From Prolixibacteraceae bacterium JC049 (GTDB taxonomy: Bacteria > Bacteroidota > Bacteroidia > Bacteroidales > Prolixibacteraceae): 64,000 nt of DNA. The notes below the pieces were generated by a model that was given only the letters and a program-made list of their open reading frames with translations, ran no database searches and had not been told where the DNA came from. This document shows positions 26,317 to 36,465 of the stretch, piece after piece (positions within the stretch are counted from its first letter, which is position 1; each line of letters begins with the position of its first letter). Position numbers and translations under genes: made by a program. The stretch lies in the NCBI GenBank assembly GCA_023369685.1, contig SACZ01000002.1, positions 186,001-250,000 on the forward strand, given 5' to 3'.

Positions 26317-27174
26317 ATGGTAAGAATCGTTCCTCTGCTACTTTGCTTGTTATCTCCAACAAACTGGTTGTGGGCTCAGCACACCATATTGCAAATCCCT
26401 GAGTCTCCTATTAGTTATCGTGTAGAACGTGGCGAAAAAGCCATTTTCAATACGCCATCGTTCGATTATTACATGGAACAAGCAGCCATTGATAAAAAGG
26501 TAGTCCGCAACCTATCACCTGAAGCGTTAGTATTAACAACTCTCAATCATCCTTCGTGGTTGACCATTTATTACTACCACTTTTATCAAGAGGGTTTTAA
26601 ACGAATTGCAAAATCGAATCGCCTGTTGCATGCAACTCTGAGCAACAAAAAAAGTTATCCAATAATAATGGATTACTACAAGCGATTAAAGGTGCAACCT
26701 TATCAATGGGAAGAAGTACGAAAAGGCAAATTCACATTGCATTATTTAGAATTAATGATTGCCCAAAATCAATTTATATCGAATTTGAAGCCCTATCAGC
26801 AAATGGCTTTATTGGCCATAACAATGGACAAATTCAATCAACGAAATAAATTAAAAGAGCACGAACGTAACAATAACATTTCGGCTTTAATAATGGGACG
26901 CATCTTGCAACAAATGGATTGTACTCCTTTTATTTCTAAAGTTGAAAAGGATAAAGATTTACGATTCTTCTTACGATATGCAGCTAAAAACGATACGCAT
27001 GCACAACCTATAATACTGCAAAGCGCCAAAGATTTTTTGGGAAAGCAATTAAACATGCAAATGCCCGATTCCCTTAGTTCGGGGGAGCTGGCGAGCTTGA
27101 TTGATACTCGCATTGAGTTCGAAGCCAATCAACAGAGCAATGGCATTAAAGTAGAGCCACAACAAAACAACTAA
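26317..27174 (+). CDS. Exported protein of unknown function
   Basis: 285 residues with a signal peptide (MVRIVPLLLCLLSPTNWLWAQ). The mature part is mostly helical, rich in Tyr, Lys and Gln, with YYYHFYQEGFKRIAK and IIMDYYKRLKVQPYQWEE; no family recognised. Its last 126 bases overlap the 3' end of the convergent membrane-protein gene, which is unusual. The overlapped tail (from about residue 244) may be a recent extension. Confidence 0.6.
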   Translation: MVRIVPLLLCLLSPTNWLWAQHTILQIPESPISYRVERGEKAIFNTPSFDYYMEQAAIDKKVVRNLSPEALVLTTLNHPSWLTIYYYHFYQEGFKRIAKSNRLLHATLSNKKSYPIIMDYYKRLKVQPYQWEEVRKGKFTLHYLELMIAQNQFISNLKPYQQMALLAITMDKFNQRNKLKEHERNNNISALIMGRILQQMDCTPFISKVEKDKDLRFFLRYAAKNDTHAQPIILQSAKDFLGKQLNMQMPDSLSSGELASLIDTRIEFEANQQSNGIKVEPQQNN

Positions 27175-27996
27175 AATGGTTCCAATGGAGCCATAAAGTT
27201 TATTGTATTGCCCAAAATTGTTGATATAAAATGAAAATCCCAACGAGGTTATCAAACATAAAACGGCAGCCAATGTACCTCCGGCTGAGATAAAACGCCA
27301 ACGTGTTCTTTTGGCCGGAGCATAGTAATAAACAAACGAGATTGAGAAGAAAAAGATCCCAACTGTCACCAGCCACTTGCCCATCCAAATAAGATAATAG
27401 GTAAGATTGCTTTGCAATATCTCGTGAGAAACCAAATAGTCTAACACCCATTGTCCTCCTACAATTAACGACACTCCCAAGCCAACCAGCACTACTAAAA
27501 TTGCCAAAAGCACAATGGAAATCATGCGCTGGTTCAACCAATTCCGGCGTTCAAAATCGTGTACAGATGCATCAAACGCACTCATTAAAGAAGCAATGCC
27601 ATTGGTAGAGAAAATTAATGCCATAAAGAAACCAACAGAAAGCCAACCACCATTTCGTCGGTTAATTATATCCTCGACAGTTAGCTGAATCGTATTAAAA
27701 GCTCCTTCGGGAAGTACATTTTGAATGAGCAAAAAAAGCTCTGTCTGAAAATTCGTAATTGGGATATACGGAATAAGTGTAAAAATAAAAATGATGGCCG
27801 GAAACAGCGCCAAGAAGAAGCTAAATGCAATAGCTGACGCTCTGGTAGTTATGGCACCATCATAAATCGATTTCCAGAAAAAAAGTGCCACGTTATAAAT
27901 TGGCATACTATCTAAACCTGGCAGTGAGATTAACTTGGCCTTAGCTACCAATTTTAATCCGAACCTTTTTACTTTCTGGGGTATATACTTTTCCAA
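27049..27996 (-). CDS. YihY/BrkB-family inner-membrane protein
   Basis: 315 residues with about six membrane helices. The hallmark N-terminal part is present: TTRASAIAFSFFLALFPAII, then ILPEGAF and the mid-part GIASLMSAFD, and a late YYYAPAKRTRWRFISAGG. This matches the YihY/virulence factor BrkB family (often mis-called RNase BN); function unknown. It is downstream of the DUF4783-type gene. Its 3' end overlaps the convergent gene by 126 bp. Confidence 0.85.
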   Translation of the reverse strand: MEKYIPQKVKRFGLKLVAKAKLISLPGLDSMPIYNVALFFWKSIYDGAITTRASAIAFSFFLALFPAIIFIFTLIPYIPITNFQTELFLLIQNVLPEGAFNTIQLTVEDIINRRNGGWLSVGFFMALIFSTNGIASLMSAFDASVHDFERRNWLNQRMISIVLLAILVVLVGLGVSLIVGGQWVLDYLVSHEILQSNLTYYLIWMGKWLVTVGIFFFSISFVYYYAPAKRTRWRFISAGGTLAAVLCLITSLGFSFYINNFGQYNKLYGSIGTILVVLLWLYFNAIALLIGFELNASINQARQLPRTKGIGHLHV

Positions 27997-28018
27997 ATGT
28001 TTTGTTTTAGTAAAACTT

Positions 28019-28041
28019 CAATCCTGATATTACCAGGATTG
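28019..28041 (-). terminator. Hairpin at the end of the DUF4783-type gene
   Basis: CAATCCTG / CAGGATTG arms spanning the stop codon; only a weak T-run on the minus strand, so perhaps a partial terminator before the yihY-like gene. Confidence 0.45.
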
Positions 28042-28431
28042 TGTTTCTATTTCGAGCTGATGAATAAAGGTTTTACGTCCTTGCTTCTTTATCAGCATAT
28101 TCACCCTAAACATACCAGTCGATGTTTCTAGTTTTCCAATAACATAGTACGACTGCCCTTTGTTTCCGTTGTGAATTAATTCGAAACGTTTCGGCTTATG
28201 CTTCTTAAAAAAGTTTCGAATCAATTGTTCTGCCTGCGATTTGCTATAAACATCTTCATCTTTCTCAATTACCAATTCAATATTAGTATTGAAATATTTA
28301 GCCAATGTTTTGGCATCGCCAGCCTTTAAGCTTAAAGTTATTTCATCAGGAATTTGAGCTTGAACAGCACTTGGTGCTAGGCACATTCCTATAAAAAATA
28401 CTACTATTCCTAAATATTGTTTCATCTTCAT
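28030..28431 (-). CDS. DUF4783-type exported protein
   Basis: 133 residues with a signal peptide (cleavage at VQAQ) and a single small alpha/beta domain: ITLSLKAGDAKTLAKYFN, then YSKSQAEQLIRNFFKKHKP and a strand-rich C-terminus. The pattern fits the DUF4783 (NTF2-like) lipid-or-ligand-pocket family of Bacteroidota. It is divergent from rlmH and upstream of the yihY-like gene. Function unknown. Confidence 0.7.
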   Translation of the reverse strand: MKMKQYLGIVVFFIGMCLAPSAVQAQIPDEITLSLKAGDAKTLAKYFNTNIELVIEKDEDVYSKSQAEQLIRNFFKKHKPKRFELIHNGNKGQSYYVIGKLETSTGMFRVNMLIKKQGRKTFIHQLEIETQSW

Positions 28432-28604
28432 TATTCACAGATTTAGCACTTCGTTCATTTTAGTAACAATAACCACTCCAAAATGATTTTATTATCTACA
28501 CACATTGTTTTGGAGTAATTTTTGTTGGGGAAAAACTTCACATCACAGGCTGTTTCCAATATTTCATGTAAATTTAAAAATATTTCAATAAAGATCATTT
28601 TACA

Positions 28605-29078
28605 ATGAAGATTACACTATTGGTTATTGGTAAAACCGACCAAAAATATTTGCAAGAGGGCATTGATATCTACACAAAGAGATTGAAACGCTACATCTCT
28701 TTCGAACTAAAGGTGATACCAGACATTAAGAATTCGAAGAATCTGAGCGAGGGAGAACAAAAGCAGAAAGAAGGGAAATTGATTCTGGAACAAGTTCAGA
28801 ATGGTGATGACTTAATATTGTTAGATGAAAGAGGAAAAGAATTTACATCGCCCGACTTTGCACAATATTTGCAAAAGAAAATGTTGGCCTCAACTAGGCA
28901 TCTGATATTTGTTGTTGGGGGACCTTACGGATTTTCCGATGAAGTTTATGCCAGATCGAATGGAAAAGTGGGGCTTTCGAAAATGACATTCTCACACCAA
29001 ATGATTCGTCTGTTCTTTATCGAACAAATTTATCGGGGAATGACTATTCTTAAGGGAGAGCCTTATCATCACATGTAA
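28605..29078 (+). CDS. rlmH: 23S rRNA (pseudouridine-1915-N3)-methyltransferase
   Basis: SPOUT-fold methyltransferase that modifies helix 69 of 23S rRNA. 157 residues, standard length. Motifs are LLDERGKEFTSPDFA, the knot region FVVGGPYGFSDEVY, and the end LSKMTFSHQMIRLFFIEQIY followed by GEPYHHM. All catalytic segments are intact. Single gene, no close downstream partner. Confidence 0.97.
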   Translation: MKITLLVIGKTDQKYLQEGIDIYTKRLKRYISFELKVIPDIKNSKNLSEGEQKQKEGKLILEQVQNGDDLILLDERGKEFTSPDFAQYLQKKMLASTRHLIFVVGGPYGFSDEVYARSNGKVGLSKMTFSHQMIRLFFIEQIYRGMTILKGEPYHHM

Positions 29079-29170
29079 TCCGACTAAATCAAATGAAGAT
29101 ATGAAACGAACATGAACTTTCAACATTCTAAATTTCACAAACGAGAATGATTAAAGTTTATGTGAGTTCC

Positions 29171-29200
29171 TGAATGTATTCAAATTTTTTGAACATTCAG
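29171..29200 (+). promoter_or_regulatory. Leader hairpin upstream of the large kinase gene
   Basis: CTGAATGT and TTCAA pair with ACATTCAG and TTGAA with a small bulge. It covers the start of the longer possible frame, supporting the ATG at 29222. Confidence 0.4.
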
Positions 29201-29221
29201 AAATCAAAAAATTTTAAACAG

Positions 29222-32200
29222 ATGAAACGAACACTACTTTTTCATGCTAAATACCTAATTCCAGCAATAGTACTTTTGCTAATTGCCATGACCTTAGAGA
29301 GCAACTGGATGGAGCAATTTCATCAAGACGGAATGGTTGAGCGATTTCAGAAGCGAGTTCTCAAGCAAGAAAAAGTGGTGCGTTCCGAGATGGATGAAAT
29401 CACTCATCTACTGACAAAGCAAGAGCCCGAAAACTTATTCACCACCTTGTCTCGCTTCAACGATATCTTATCGGAACGAGGTCATGCCTACATGATTTAC
29501 AAACACGATTCATTATCGTACTGGTCCGACAATGAAATTACATATCGTAACAATCGTCTATCCAACCGAAGAGGTTTAGTTCGTCTTCCAAATGGTTTTT
29601 ACTATAAATGGATTCGTAGGGCCAACGATTTTACCATTTGTGCCTACCTACAGATCAAATGGGTATTCCCATATCGGAATAAATACTTACAGCCTCATTT
29701 CAGTAGTAAAATGGAGCTACCCAACGATTTTCAAATAAGTCGTCAACGCAATAAGGAGTTTATCCACATCAACAATGCTGAAGGCAAGTTTATGTTTTCG
29801 GTGCAAAGAAGGCATCTAAAACACGACCACGACTGCACGATGCGTTTTTCATGTCTTCTATTGCTATTCTCATTCATTGCATTTTTAATTGGCTTCAAAT
29901 CAATCATCCGACGAGTAAAAGTCATCTCATCACTACATAAAATAGTCATCACATTCTTGTTCTTCACTGGAATGTATCTGTTTTTTGTAATGACCGATGA
30001 ACCCGCAATATTTTTCAATCATCAACTTTTTTCTCCTCGTTACTTTGCCTATTCCGATTGGCTTCCATCACTTGGACACTTTTTGATTATTTCCATGTTT
30101 TGGATTGTATGGAGTTACATTTTCTATAAAGAATTTCGTTTCCTTCCTTCATTATCTGAAAGTAAGAAAAGCAATCTGCACAGTATAATCTGGCAGGCTA
30201 TTAATGGAACAGCAGTTGTTTTTATAGCCTATTTGCAATTTATTCTATTTAGCAACTCCAGTGTCTCGTTCGAATTTTACAATATCATCGACCTGTCCAT
30301 TTACAGTATAATTGGCATATTAAGTGTACTGTGTTTGTTTGCTGGATATTTCTTTGTCACCATACAGGTTTACAAAGCTCAAAAGAAACATTTATCCCGA
30401 AAAACATACTTTACTCAAGCAGGAATTACGGCAGTTATTGTGGTGCTTGCATGCTGGGGACTGGGAATTATCCAACCAGTTGTTTGGGGTATTTTCCTTT
30501 TCCTATTCAATACCCTCTTCTACTTCACCAATCGCCTACAATTCTCTCAATACCGACTTTCCGTAGTGGTGTTATACACATTTACCACGTCCATTCTGTT
30601 TCTAATTTTCATGCAAGAAAATTTGGAAAAGAGAGAGCGCGAAGTGATGAAGATTCTGGCATTAAACCTGGCTTCGGAACATGATCCTACCGCTGAGGTG
30701 CTTCTACAACAAATTAGCAATGGATTGAAAAACGACTCAGTAGTTGGCATGATGCTGGAAAGTAGAAACACTCCTGTTGATTGGTATTTATTCCGTAACT
30801 ATTTCAATGGTTTCTGGAGGAAATACGATTTGCAAACTACCATCTGTAACGAACTCGATTCGGTGGTTGTACAACCCGATAATGAAAAACATTCGTGTTA
30901 TCCTTTCTTCGATGAAATGATATTAAAGCAAGGAATGCCTATCCAAAACACGCAATTCCATTTTATGGATCGAATGAATGGTCGTATTTCCTACATTGGA
31001 AAATTCTGCTATCCTTCGGAAAACAGGCAGGACTCTACCACTTTATTTATCGAGCTGGTTTCTAAAATTCAGGCCGAAGGAATTGGGTTCCCAGAACTAC
31101 TACTGGATGAAAAAGCCACACCTTCTAAGAACATGAAGAAATATTCTTCGGCCAAGTATTTCAATAAAGAATTGGTCGACAGAAGCGGAGATGTCACTTA
31201 CGATCTTACTGCCGATGCTTACATGGAACTGATGAACGAAGAAGGTAAGTTCGAATGGGAGGGCTCAGAACATTTTGCCTACCGATATGGAGAAAAAGGC
31301 GACAACTTAGTGGTAGTAAGTAAGCGACGTTTATTCTTATCGGAATACCTCATTTCATTTCCATATGTATTCTTGTCGTTTTTCCTTCTGGCAACTGTAA
31401 TTGCTATGTTCTACCGAAAGCGTAGGGATTCAAGGATGATTCGCAAAGAGCTAAAAATTAAAGTTCAGACTTCTATTATTCTTGTGGTAGTTACCAGCTT
31501 GCTCATTGTAGGTAGTGGAACCATATTTTACACCTACAAAGCTTACCAGAGCAAACATGAAAGCGACTTAAGTGATAGAATTCAATCAGTATTGACAGAA
31601 CTGGAAACCTGGCTCAGTGGCGAAGAAAAATTAGACATTGCCATGCAAGAGTACCTTACTGGTGAATTGGCTCGACTTTCAGATGTATTCCGTACAGATA
31701 TCAACATGTACAGTTTAGATGGAAAACTATTGGCATCTTCACGTCCTCAGATTTTTAAAACAGGTTTGGTATCGCCACAGATGAATGCCAAAGCCTTCGT
31801 GGAAATGACTTCCAACAGAAAGCGAAAATTCATTCATCCTGAACAAATTGGATCACTATCATATCTTTCGGCCTATGTACCTTTGGTGAATAATCAGAGT
31901 AAATATTTAGGATATATCAACCTTCCATATTTTACTCGCCAAGACACTTTACAGCAAGAAATCTCAACCTTTATTGTGGCATTTATCAACATCTACGTTT
32001 TCTTGTTATTGGGAAGTATCATTGTTGCCGTTTTTGTCTCTAATCAGATAACAAAACCATTGGCATTAATCAGAGAAAAACTACGATCAATACAGCTAGG
32101 AAAGAAAAACGAATCCATCAACTATTTGGGAGAAGACGAGATTGGAAGTTTGGTGAAAGAGTACAACCAGAAAGTGGAAGAGCTACAGCATAGTGCCACT

Positions 32201-32893
32201 CTTTTAGCTCGAAGCGAGCGCGAGATGGCATGGCGCGAAATGGCCAAGCAAATTGCACACGAAATTAAGAATCCGCTAACTCCCATGAAGTTGAATATTC
32301 AGTATTTAATTCGAGCACATGAAGAAAATGTGGAGGATTTCGATCACTATTTGAATAAAGTAACCAAAGTGCTCATTGAGCAGATCGATAAGCTGACAGC
32401 AATTGCGACTGCATTTTCCAACTTTGCAACAATTCCAAAAGCCAACATGCAACATTTCCAGATAATGGAAACATTGCGACAAGCTGTAACGCTTTTCGAT
32501 GCCAATGAGAAAGCCCATTTCAAGTGGGAGATCAATACCGATGAAGAACTTTGGAGTTATTCCGATCCCGATCAGATTTCGCGTGTTTTCATCAACCTAA
32601 TAAAAAATGCAATGCAGGCCATTCCAAACGAACGAGATGGAAAAATTATATTGCAAATTAGATCCGATAAACAGTGGATACTTATCTCGGTAATTGATAA
32701 CGGAATTGGAATTGACGAAGCAACAAAAGAGAAATTATTTGTTCCTAACTTTACCACAAAATCGAGTGGAACAGGTTTAGGACTTGCTATTTCCAAGAAT
32801 ATAATTGAAAACTTTGGTGGTTATATCTGGTGCGAAAACAACCCAACAGAAGGAGCCCGATTCATCATAAAACTCCCAAAACACAAGAAATAA
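29222..32893 (+). CDS. Very large membrane sensor histidine kinase, NtrY-like
   Basis: 1223 residues from the ATG at 29222. The N-terminal half alternates a periplasmic part with a block of about eight membrane helices (roughly 200-470), then a second sensor region, two further membrane segments (about 720 and 760) and a third periplasmic domain. After the last helix come a HAMP linker (about 940-990), H1013 in IAHEIKNPLTPMK, the N box NLIKNAMQAIP, DNGIGID and GTGLGLAIS. The HKNP-type H box resembles NtrY. No response regulator follows, so it is an orphan here. Confidence 0.85.
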   Translation: MKRTLLFHAKYLIPAIVLLLIAMTLESNWMEQFHQDGMVERFQKRVLKQEKVVRSEMDEITHLLTKQEPENLFTTLSRFNDILSERGHAYMIYKHDSLSYWSDNEITYRNNRLSNRRGLVRLPNGFYYKWIRRANDFTICAYLQIKWVFPYRNKYLQPHFSSKMELPNDFQISRQRNKEFIHINNAEGKFMFSVQRRHLKHDHDCTMRFSCLLLLFSFIAFLIGFKSIIRRVKVISSLHKIVITFLFFTGMYLFFVMTDEPAIFFNHQLFSPRYFAYSDWLPSLGHFLIISMFWIVWSYIFYKEFRFLPSLSESKKSNLHSIIWQAINGTAVVFIAYLQFILFSNSSVSFEFYNIIDLSIYSIIGILSVLCLFAGYFFVTIQVYKAQKKHLSRKTYFTQAGITAVIVVLACWGLGIIQPVVWGIFLFLFNTLFYFTNRLQFSQYRLSVVVLYTFTTSILFLIFMQENLEKREREVMKILALNLASEHDPTAEVLLQQISNGLKNDSVVGMMLESRNTPVDWYLFRNYFNGFWRKYDLQTTICNELDSVVVQPDNEKHSCYPFFDEMILKQGMPIQNTQFHFMDRMNGRISYIGKFCYPSENRQDSTTLFIELVSKIQAEGIGFPELLLDEKATPSKNMKKYSSAKYFNKELVDRSGDVTYDLTADAYMELMNEEGKFEWEGSEHFAYRYGEKGDNLVVVSKRRLFLSEYLISFPYVFLSFFLLATVIAMFYRKRRDSRMIRKELKIKVQTSIILVVVTSLLIVGSGTIFYTYKAYQSKHESDLSDRIQSVLTELETWLSGEEKLDIAMQEYLTGELARLSDVFRTDINMYSLDGKLLASSRPQIFKTGLVSPQMNAKAFVEMTSNRKRKFIHPEQIGSLSYLSAYVPLVNNQSKYLGYINLPYFTRQDTLQQEISTFIVAFINIYVFLLLGSIIVAVFVSNQITKPLALIREKLRSIQLGKKNESINYLGEDEIGSLVKEYNQKVEELQHSATLLARSEREMAWREMAKQIAHEIKNPLTPMKLNIQYLIRAHEENVEDFDHYLNKVTKVLIEQIDKLTAIATAFSNFATIPKANMQHFQIMETLRQAVTLFDANEKAHFKWEINTDEELWSYSDPDQISRVFINLIKNAMQAIPNERDGKIILQIRSDKQWILISVIDNGIGIDEATKEKLFVPNFTTKSSGTGLGLAISKNIIENFGGYIWCENNPTEGARFIIKLPKHKK

Positions 32894-32894
32894 A

Positions 32895-33674
32895 ATGGCA
32901 AAAATAACTGTACTGGTAGAAAATACTTCAGGCCGAAGATGCATTGGCGAACATGGACTTTCATTTTTAATTGAAGCAGACAAAAGAATACTTTTCGACG
33001 TTGGTCCTTCTGATGCTATTATTCACAATTCAGTGGCCCTTAAAATCCCTATTCACGAAGTGGATACCATTGTATTAAGTCATGGACACGATGACCACAC
33101 CAATGGATTGAAATATTTTCATGGACAAAAACTGATTGCCCATCCGGAAGCTTTTAAAGCTCGATTCAGAAAAAAAAATAAAACACCACTTGGCATTAAC
33201 ATTACACGTGAACAAGCTCAAAGACAATTTCAGCTTGTTGAAACCAAAGAGCCTCTAAAAATCTCTGAAGAGATCTATTTTCTGGGGGAAGTTCCACGCA
33301 ATAATAATTTCGAAGCGCAAACAACAGCTTTCTTAAATGCCGATGGGACTCCTGATTTTATTCCAGACGACAGTGGATTGGCTTTAATTACGCCAAAGGG
33401 ATTAGTGGTTATTTCCGGATGTGCCCATTCTGGTATTTGCAACATGGTAGAACATGCCCGCAAAGTAACCGGACAGCAGAAAATCCATGCTGTAATGGGC
33501 GGTTTTCATTTAACTGAAAACAACGAACAAACACAGAAAACCATTGAGTTTTTAAAGGAACAAGAAGTTGAAAGAGTAATGCCTTCACATTGCACTGCAT
33601 TCCCTGCATTGGTGCAATTTTATCAGAATTTTCCATTTAATCAACTAAAGTCGGGAAATTCAATATTTTTGTAG
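32895..33674 (+). CDS. MBL-fold metallohydrolase
   Basis: 259 residues. The metal motif HGHDDH is at 63-68, with further ligands in GCAHSGICNM and GGFHL and a late PSHC. This matches the MBL subgroup often annotated as dihydropterin-ribofuranosyl-aminobenzene phosphate synthase-like; the true substrate is unknown. It starts one base after the kinase stop and is followed by a strong terminator, so it shares the kinase transcript. Confidence 0.85.
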   Translation: MAKITVLVENTSGRRCIGEHGLSFLIEADKRILFDVGPSDAIIHNSVALKIPIHEVDTIVLSHGHDDHTNGLKYFHGQKLIAHPEAFKARFRKKNKTPLGINITREQAQRQFQLVETKEPLKISEEIYFLGEVPRNNNFEAQTTAFLNADGTPDFIPDDSGLALITPKGLVVISGCAHSGICNMVEHARKVTGQQKIHAVMGGFHLTENNEQTQKTIEFLKEQEVERVMPSHCTAFPALVQFYQNFPFNQLKSGNSIFL

Positions 33675-33685
33675 CCCTAAACAAA

Positions 33686-33734
33686 AACAAACCATTGGTT
33701 ATTAATTGATATGAAGTTCCAATGGTTTGTTTTA
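33686..33734 (+). terminator. Terminator after the kinase/MBL operon
   Basis: AACAAACCATTGG and CCAATGGTTTGTT 13-bp arms followed by TTTT. An earlier possible start of the next gene (33722) is inside it. Confidence 0.8.
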
Positions 33735-33745
33735 CAATAAAGAGC

Positions 33746-35647
33746 ATGCGAAAGTTTTTCATATATCTGATGTTAATTGTTATTGCTGCATCTCAGCCGG
33801 TTGCTGCAATTGATTCCTTACCACGAAAAACAATTGACAAATACCTGGAAGGTTTTGAATATTATAAATTCAGAGCACAATACCGCAAAGATTATAAACT
33901 AGTAAAGCAACTATACGACAACAGTTTGGCCCAAAACATTCCCGATGGAATTATAAAATTTGGAAATGTCTTGGGAGTAATAGCTCGCGATAGTGCTGAA
34001 TACGACCGTTCCATCCGACTCCACTATCAAGCACTGAAGTTGGCTCAGATGAGGAAAGATACATTAGAGCAAATTATAACCCTAAATAACTTAGGTGTTG
34101 TATGTCGTAGGCAATTCCGACCAGTTCAGGCTACCAACTATCACCTAGAAGCATTAAAGCTCACCGAGTCGCTACCAATAAACGATGCAATTATTCAGCG
34201 TAGTGTTGGCATTGGTTTAAATAGCATGGGGAACATCAACCTAATGCAGGAGAACTACCGCAAAGCCATTGACTATTTTCAACGAGCCATTAAAACAGAC
34301 GGCTCGGCAAATAGTCTGCTGGGGATGGCTATTAACTACAACAACATTGGGGAAGCTTACGTAATGCTCAACCAGCCCGATTCGGCTCTTCAGTTTTATA
34401 AAAAATCGTTGGAAATAAACATCCAAATCAAATCGCAAAAGGGAATAGCCATTTGCAATAATGGAATTGGTTCGGCCTTTTTAAAGAAACAAGATGCATT
34501 GAATGCATTACGCCATTTTTTAATTGCCAAAGAGGTACTTGAAAATCAGGGCGATCCTTACAATATGGCTGAAACCAACCTCAACATTGGGGAAGCCTAC
34601 ATTATGTCTCTTCAACTTAGAAAAGCCAAAAGCTTTATTGAAAAAGGAATTGAGCTGGCAAGCGGAATTGGAACCCAAGGAAGATATGCCCGTGGTCTAA
34701 CTTTGCTTTCCAATTGGAACGAGCAGATGGGCTACTACGCTTCGGCATTGAAATACAGACAAGAAGCCAAAGTAATCAACGACAGTATAATTAGCGAGCG
34801 AAACAATCAATATCTACACGACCTTCAAACGCTATACGACTCGGAGCGAAAAGAACTGGAAATAACCCGTTTAAATCAGGAAAAGGTAACACAAGAGCAG
34901 CAGTTTCATCGTAGACAAATGTATTGGTACATTGCAATTGTGATGCTTACTGCTTTGGTTATTATGATTTTCCTGCTCAACCACCAACGCAAACTGAAAG
35001 ATAAGCACATGCAAAGTAAATTGGAACAAACCATTTTGCGTTCGCAGATGAATCCTCACTTTATTTTCAACATGCTGCTAACCATACAGAATTCCATATA
35101 TCAGGAGAACAAGGTAAAAGCTTACAACCTACTTGGGCAGTTCTCGAAAATGACTCGTTCTGTACTGGAGTATTCGCAAAAAGAATTTATCACTTTGGAA
35201 GAAGAGATAAAGCTATTGGAAACTTATATGATTCTTCAGAAAAACAGGTTTGATTTCGATTTCGAGATAAATATTGATCCTGACCTGAGAATTGAATCGA
35301 TGATGATTCCTCCAATGCTCGTTCAACCTTTTATCGAAAATGCAATCGATCACGGAATCCGACCAGTTGAATATCGAGGTAAAATTACATTAGAGCTGAA
35401 AAAGCAAAATAACTCGCTTCAGGTAAATGTAAACGATAACGGTATTGGAATAAACAAAGGCATGGCCAAACGCAAAGAGAATCATTCCTCTACGGCTTTA
35501 AAGATTTTCAAGGCACGTACTGAAGTGTTGGGGAAATTATACAAAAAGAATGTTAACTTTGAAGTTGTTGATTTAGCAGATAATGATACTAACCAAACCG
35601 GAACATTAGTAACTTTTAATATTCCGATAAACTGGGACAAAAGATGA
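33746..35647 (+). CDS. TPR-containing sensor kinase, LytS-type
   Basis: 633 residues from the ATG at 33746 (signal peptide ending ASQPVAA). The periplasmic half has about six tetratricopeptide-like repeats (LNNLGVVCRRQ, NSMGNINLMQ, NNIGEAYVML, NLNIGEAYIM). One membrane segment (about 390-410; YIAIVMLTALVIMIFLL) is followed by a His_kinase domain with QMNPHFIFNMLLTIQN and the ATPase motifs PPMLVQPFIENAIDHG and DNGIGI. It overlaps its regulator by 4 bases (ATGA), so the two form a unit. Confidence 0.9.
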   Translation: MRKFFIYLMLIVIAASQPVAAIDSLPRKTIDKYLEGFEYYKFRAQYRKDYKLVKQLYDNSLAQNIPDGIIKFGNVLGVIARDSAEYDRSIRLHYQALKLAQMRKDTLEQIITLNNLGVVCRRQFRPVQATNYHLEALKLTESLPINDAIIQRSVGIGLNSMGNINLMQENYRKAIDYFQRAIKTDGSANSLLGMAINYNNIGEAYVMLNQPDSALQFYKKSLEINIQIKSQKGIAICNNGIGSAFLKKQDALNALRHFLIAKEVLENQGDPYNMAETNLNIGEAYIMSLQLRKAKSFIEKGIELASGIGTQGRYARGLTLLSNWNEQMGYYASALKYRQEAKVINDSIISERNNQYLHDLQTLYDSERKELEITRLNQEKVTQEQQFHRRQMYWYIAIVMLTALVIMIFLLNHQRKLKDKHMQSKLEQTILRSQMNPHFIFNMLLTIQNSIYQENKVKAYNLLGQFSKMTRSVLEYSQKEFITLEEEIKLLETYMILQKNRFDFDFEINIDPDLRIESMMIPPMLVQPFIENAIDHGIRPVEYRGKITLELKKQNNSLQVNVNDNGIGINKGMAKRKENHSSTALKIFKARTEVLGKLYKKNVNFEVVDLADNDTNQTGTLVTFNIPINWDKR

Positions 35648-36405
35648 TTAAAGTTGTAATTATAGACGATGAACTATCGGGAAGAGAGATTTTAACAAGC
35701 TTGGTGAAAGAACATTTCCCTCAGCTTGACATTGTGGGAGAGGCCGATAGTGTAAAAAGTGGTTATGAGTGTATCATAAAGCACAATCCTGATTTGGTAT
35801 TTCTGGACATCAACTTGCGTGATGGTACCGGCTTTAACCTTATTCAGAAGTTTACAACAATTGATTTCAAAATCATTTTTGTTACTGCTTACAACGAATA
35901 TGCTATCAAAGCCATTAAGTACAATGCCATCGACTACATCTTAAAGCCGATTGACCTGGAAGAGTTTACTTCTGGTGTACAGAAAGCTATTGATAGTTTC
36001 AGCGGTGAAGATGGCGAGGTGGCAACAACTTCAGCAGAACCCAACAAAGAAGCACTTTATGTTTCGGCAAAAAACACCGAGAAAAAGATTGTACTAAAAA
36101 CATCTGAAAGTATTTATCTGGTAGATATCAAGAATATTTTACGTTGCTCTAGTGAATCGAGCTATACCACTTTCTTTTTATACACTGGAGAGAAAATTAT
36201 GGTATCGAAAACGCTTCGTGAATTTGAAGAGGTGCTGGTAAAATATGGCTTCTTACGTGTTCACCAATCGCACTTAGTGAATTTAAGCTATGTGGTTCGA
36301 TTTGATAAACGCGACGGTGGTTCTGTTATTTTAGAAGATAAAACGAAAGTGCCAGTATCGCACAGAAGGAAACAGAAATTATTGGATTATTTCGATGGAT
36401 TATAA
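35644..36405 (+). CDS. LytTR-family response regulator
   Basis: 253 residues: receiver domain with D8-D9 and phosphoacceptor D55 (VFLDINLRDG), K in YILKPID, and a LytTR DNA-binding domain (about 150-253; LRVHQSHLVNLSYV). Partner of the upstream TPR kinase through a 4-base overlap. A terminator follows. Target genes are not evident nearby. Confidence 0.94.
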   Translation: MIKVVIIDDELSGREILTSLVKEHFPQLDIVGEADSVKSGYECIIKHNPDLVFLDINLRDGTGFNLIQKFTTIDFKIIFVTAYNEYAIKAIKYNAIDYILKPIDLEEFTSGVQKAIDSFSGEDGEVATTSAEPNKEALYVSAKNTEKKIVLKTSESIYLVDIKNILRCSSESSYTTFFLYTGEKIMVSKTLREFEEVLVKYGFLRVHQSHLVNLSYVVRFDKRDGGSVILEDKTKVPVSHRRKQKLLDYFDGL

Positions 36406-36411
36406 TATTGA

Positions 36412-36444
36412 AAAAGAGGAGTCAGAAGGCTCCTCTTTTTTTGT
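36412..36444 (+). terminator. Terminator of the LytS/LytTR operon
   Basis: AAAAGAGGAG / CTCCTCTTTT arms then T-run. Confidence 0.85.
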
Positions 36445-36465
36445 AACAAAAGAACAACTATGTGG

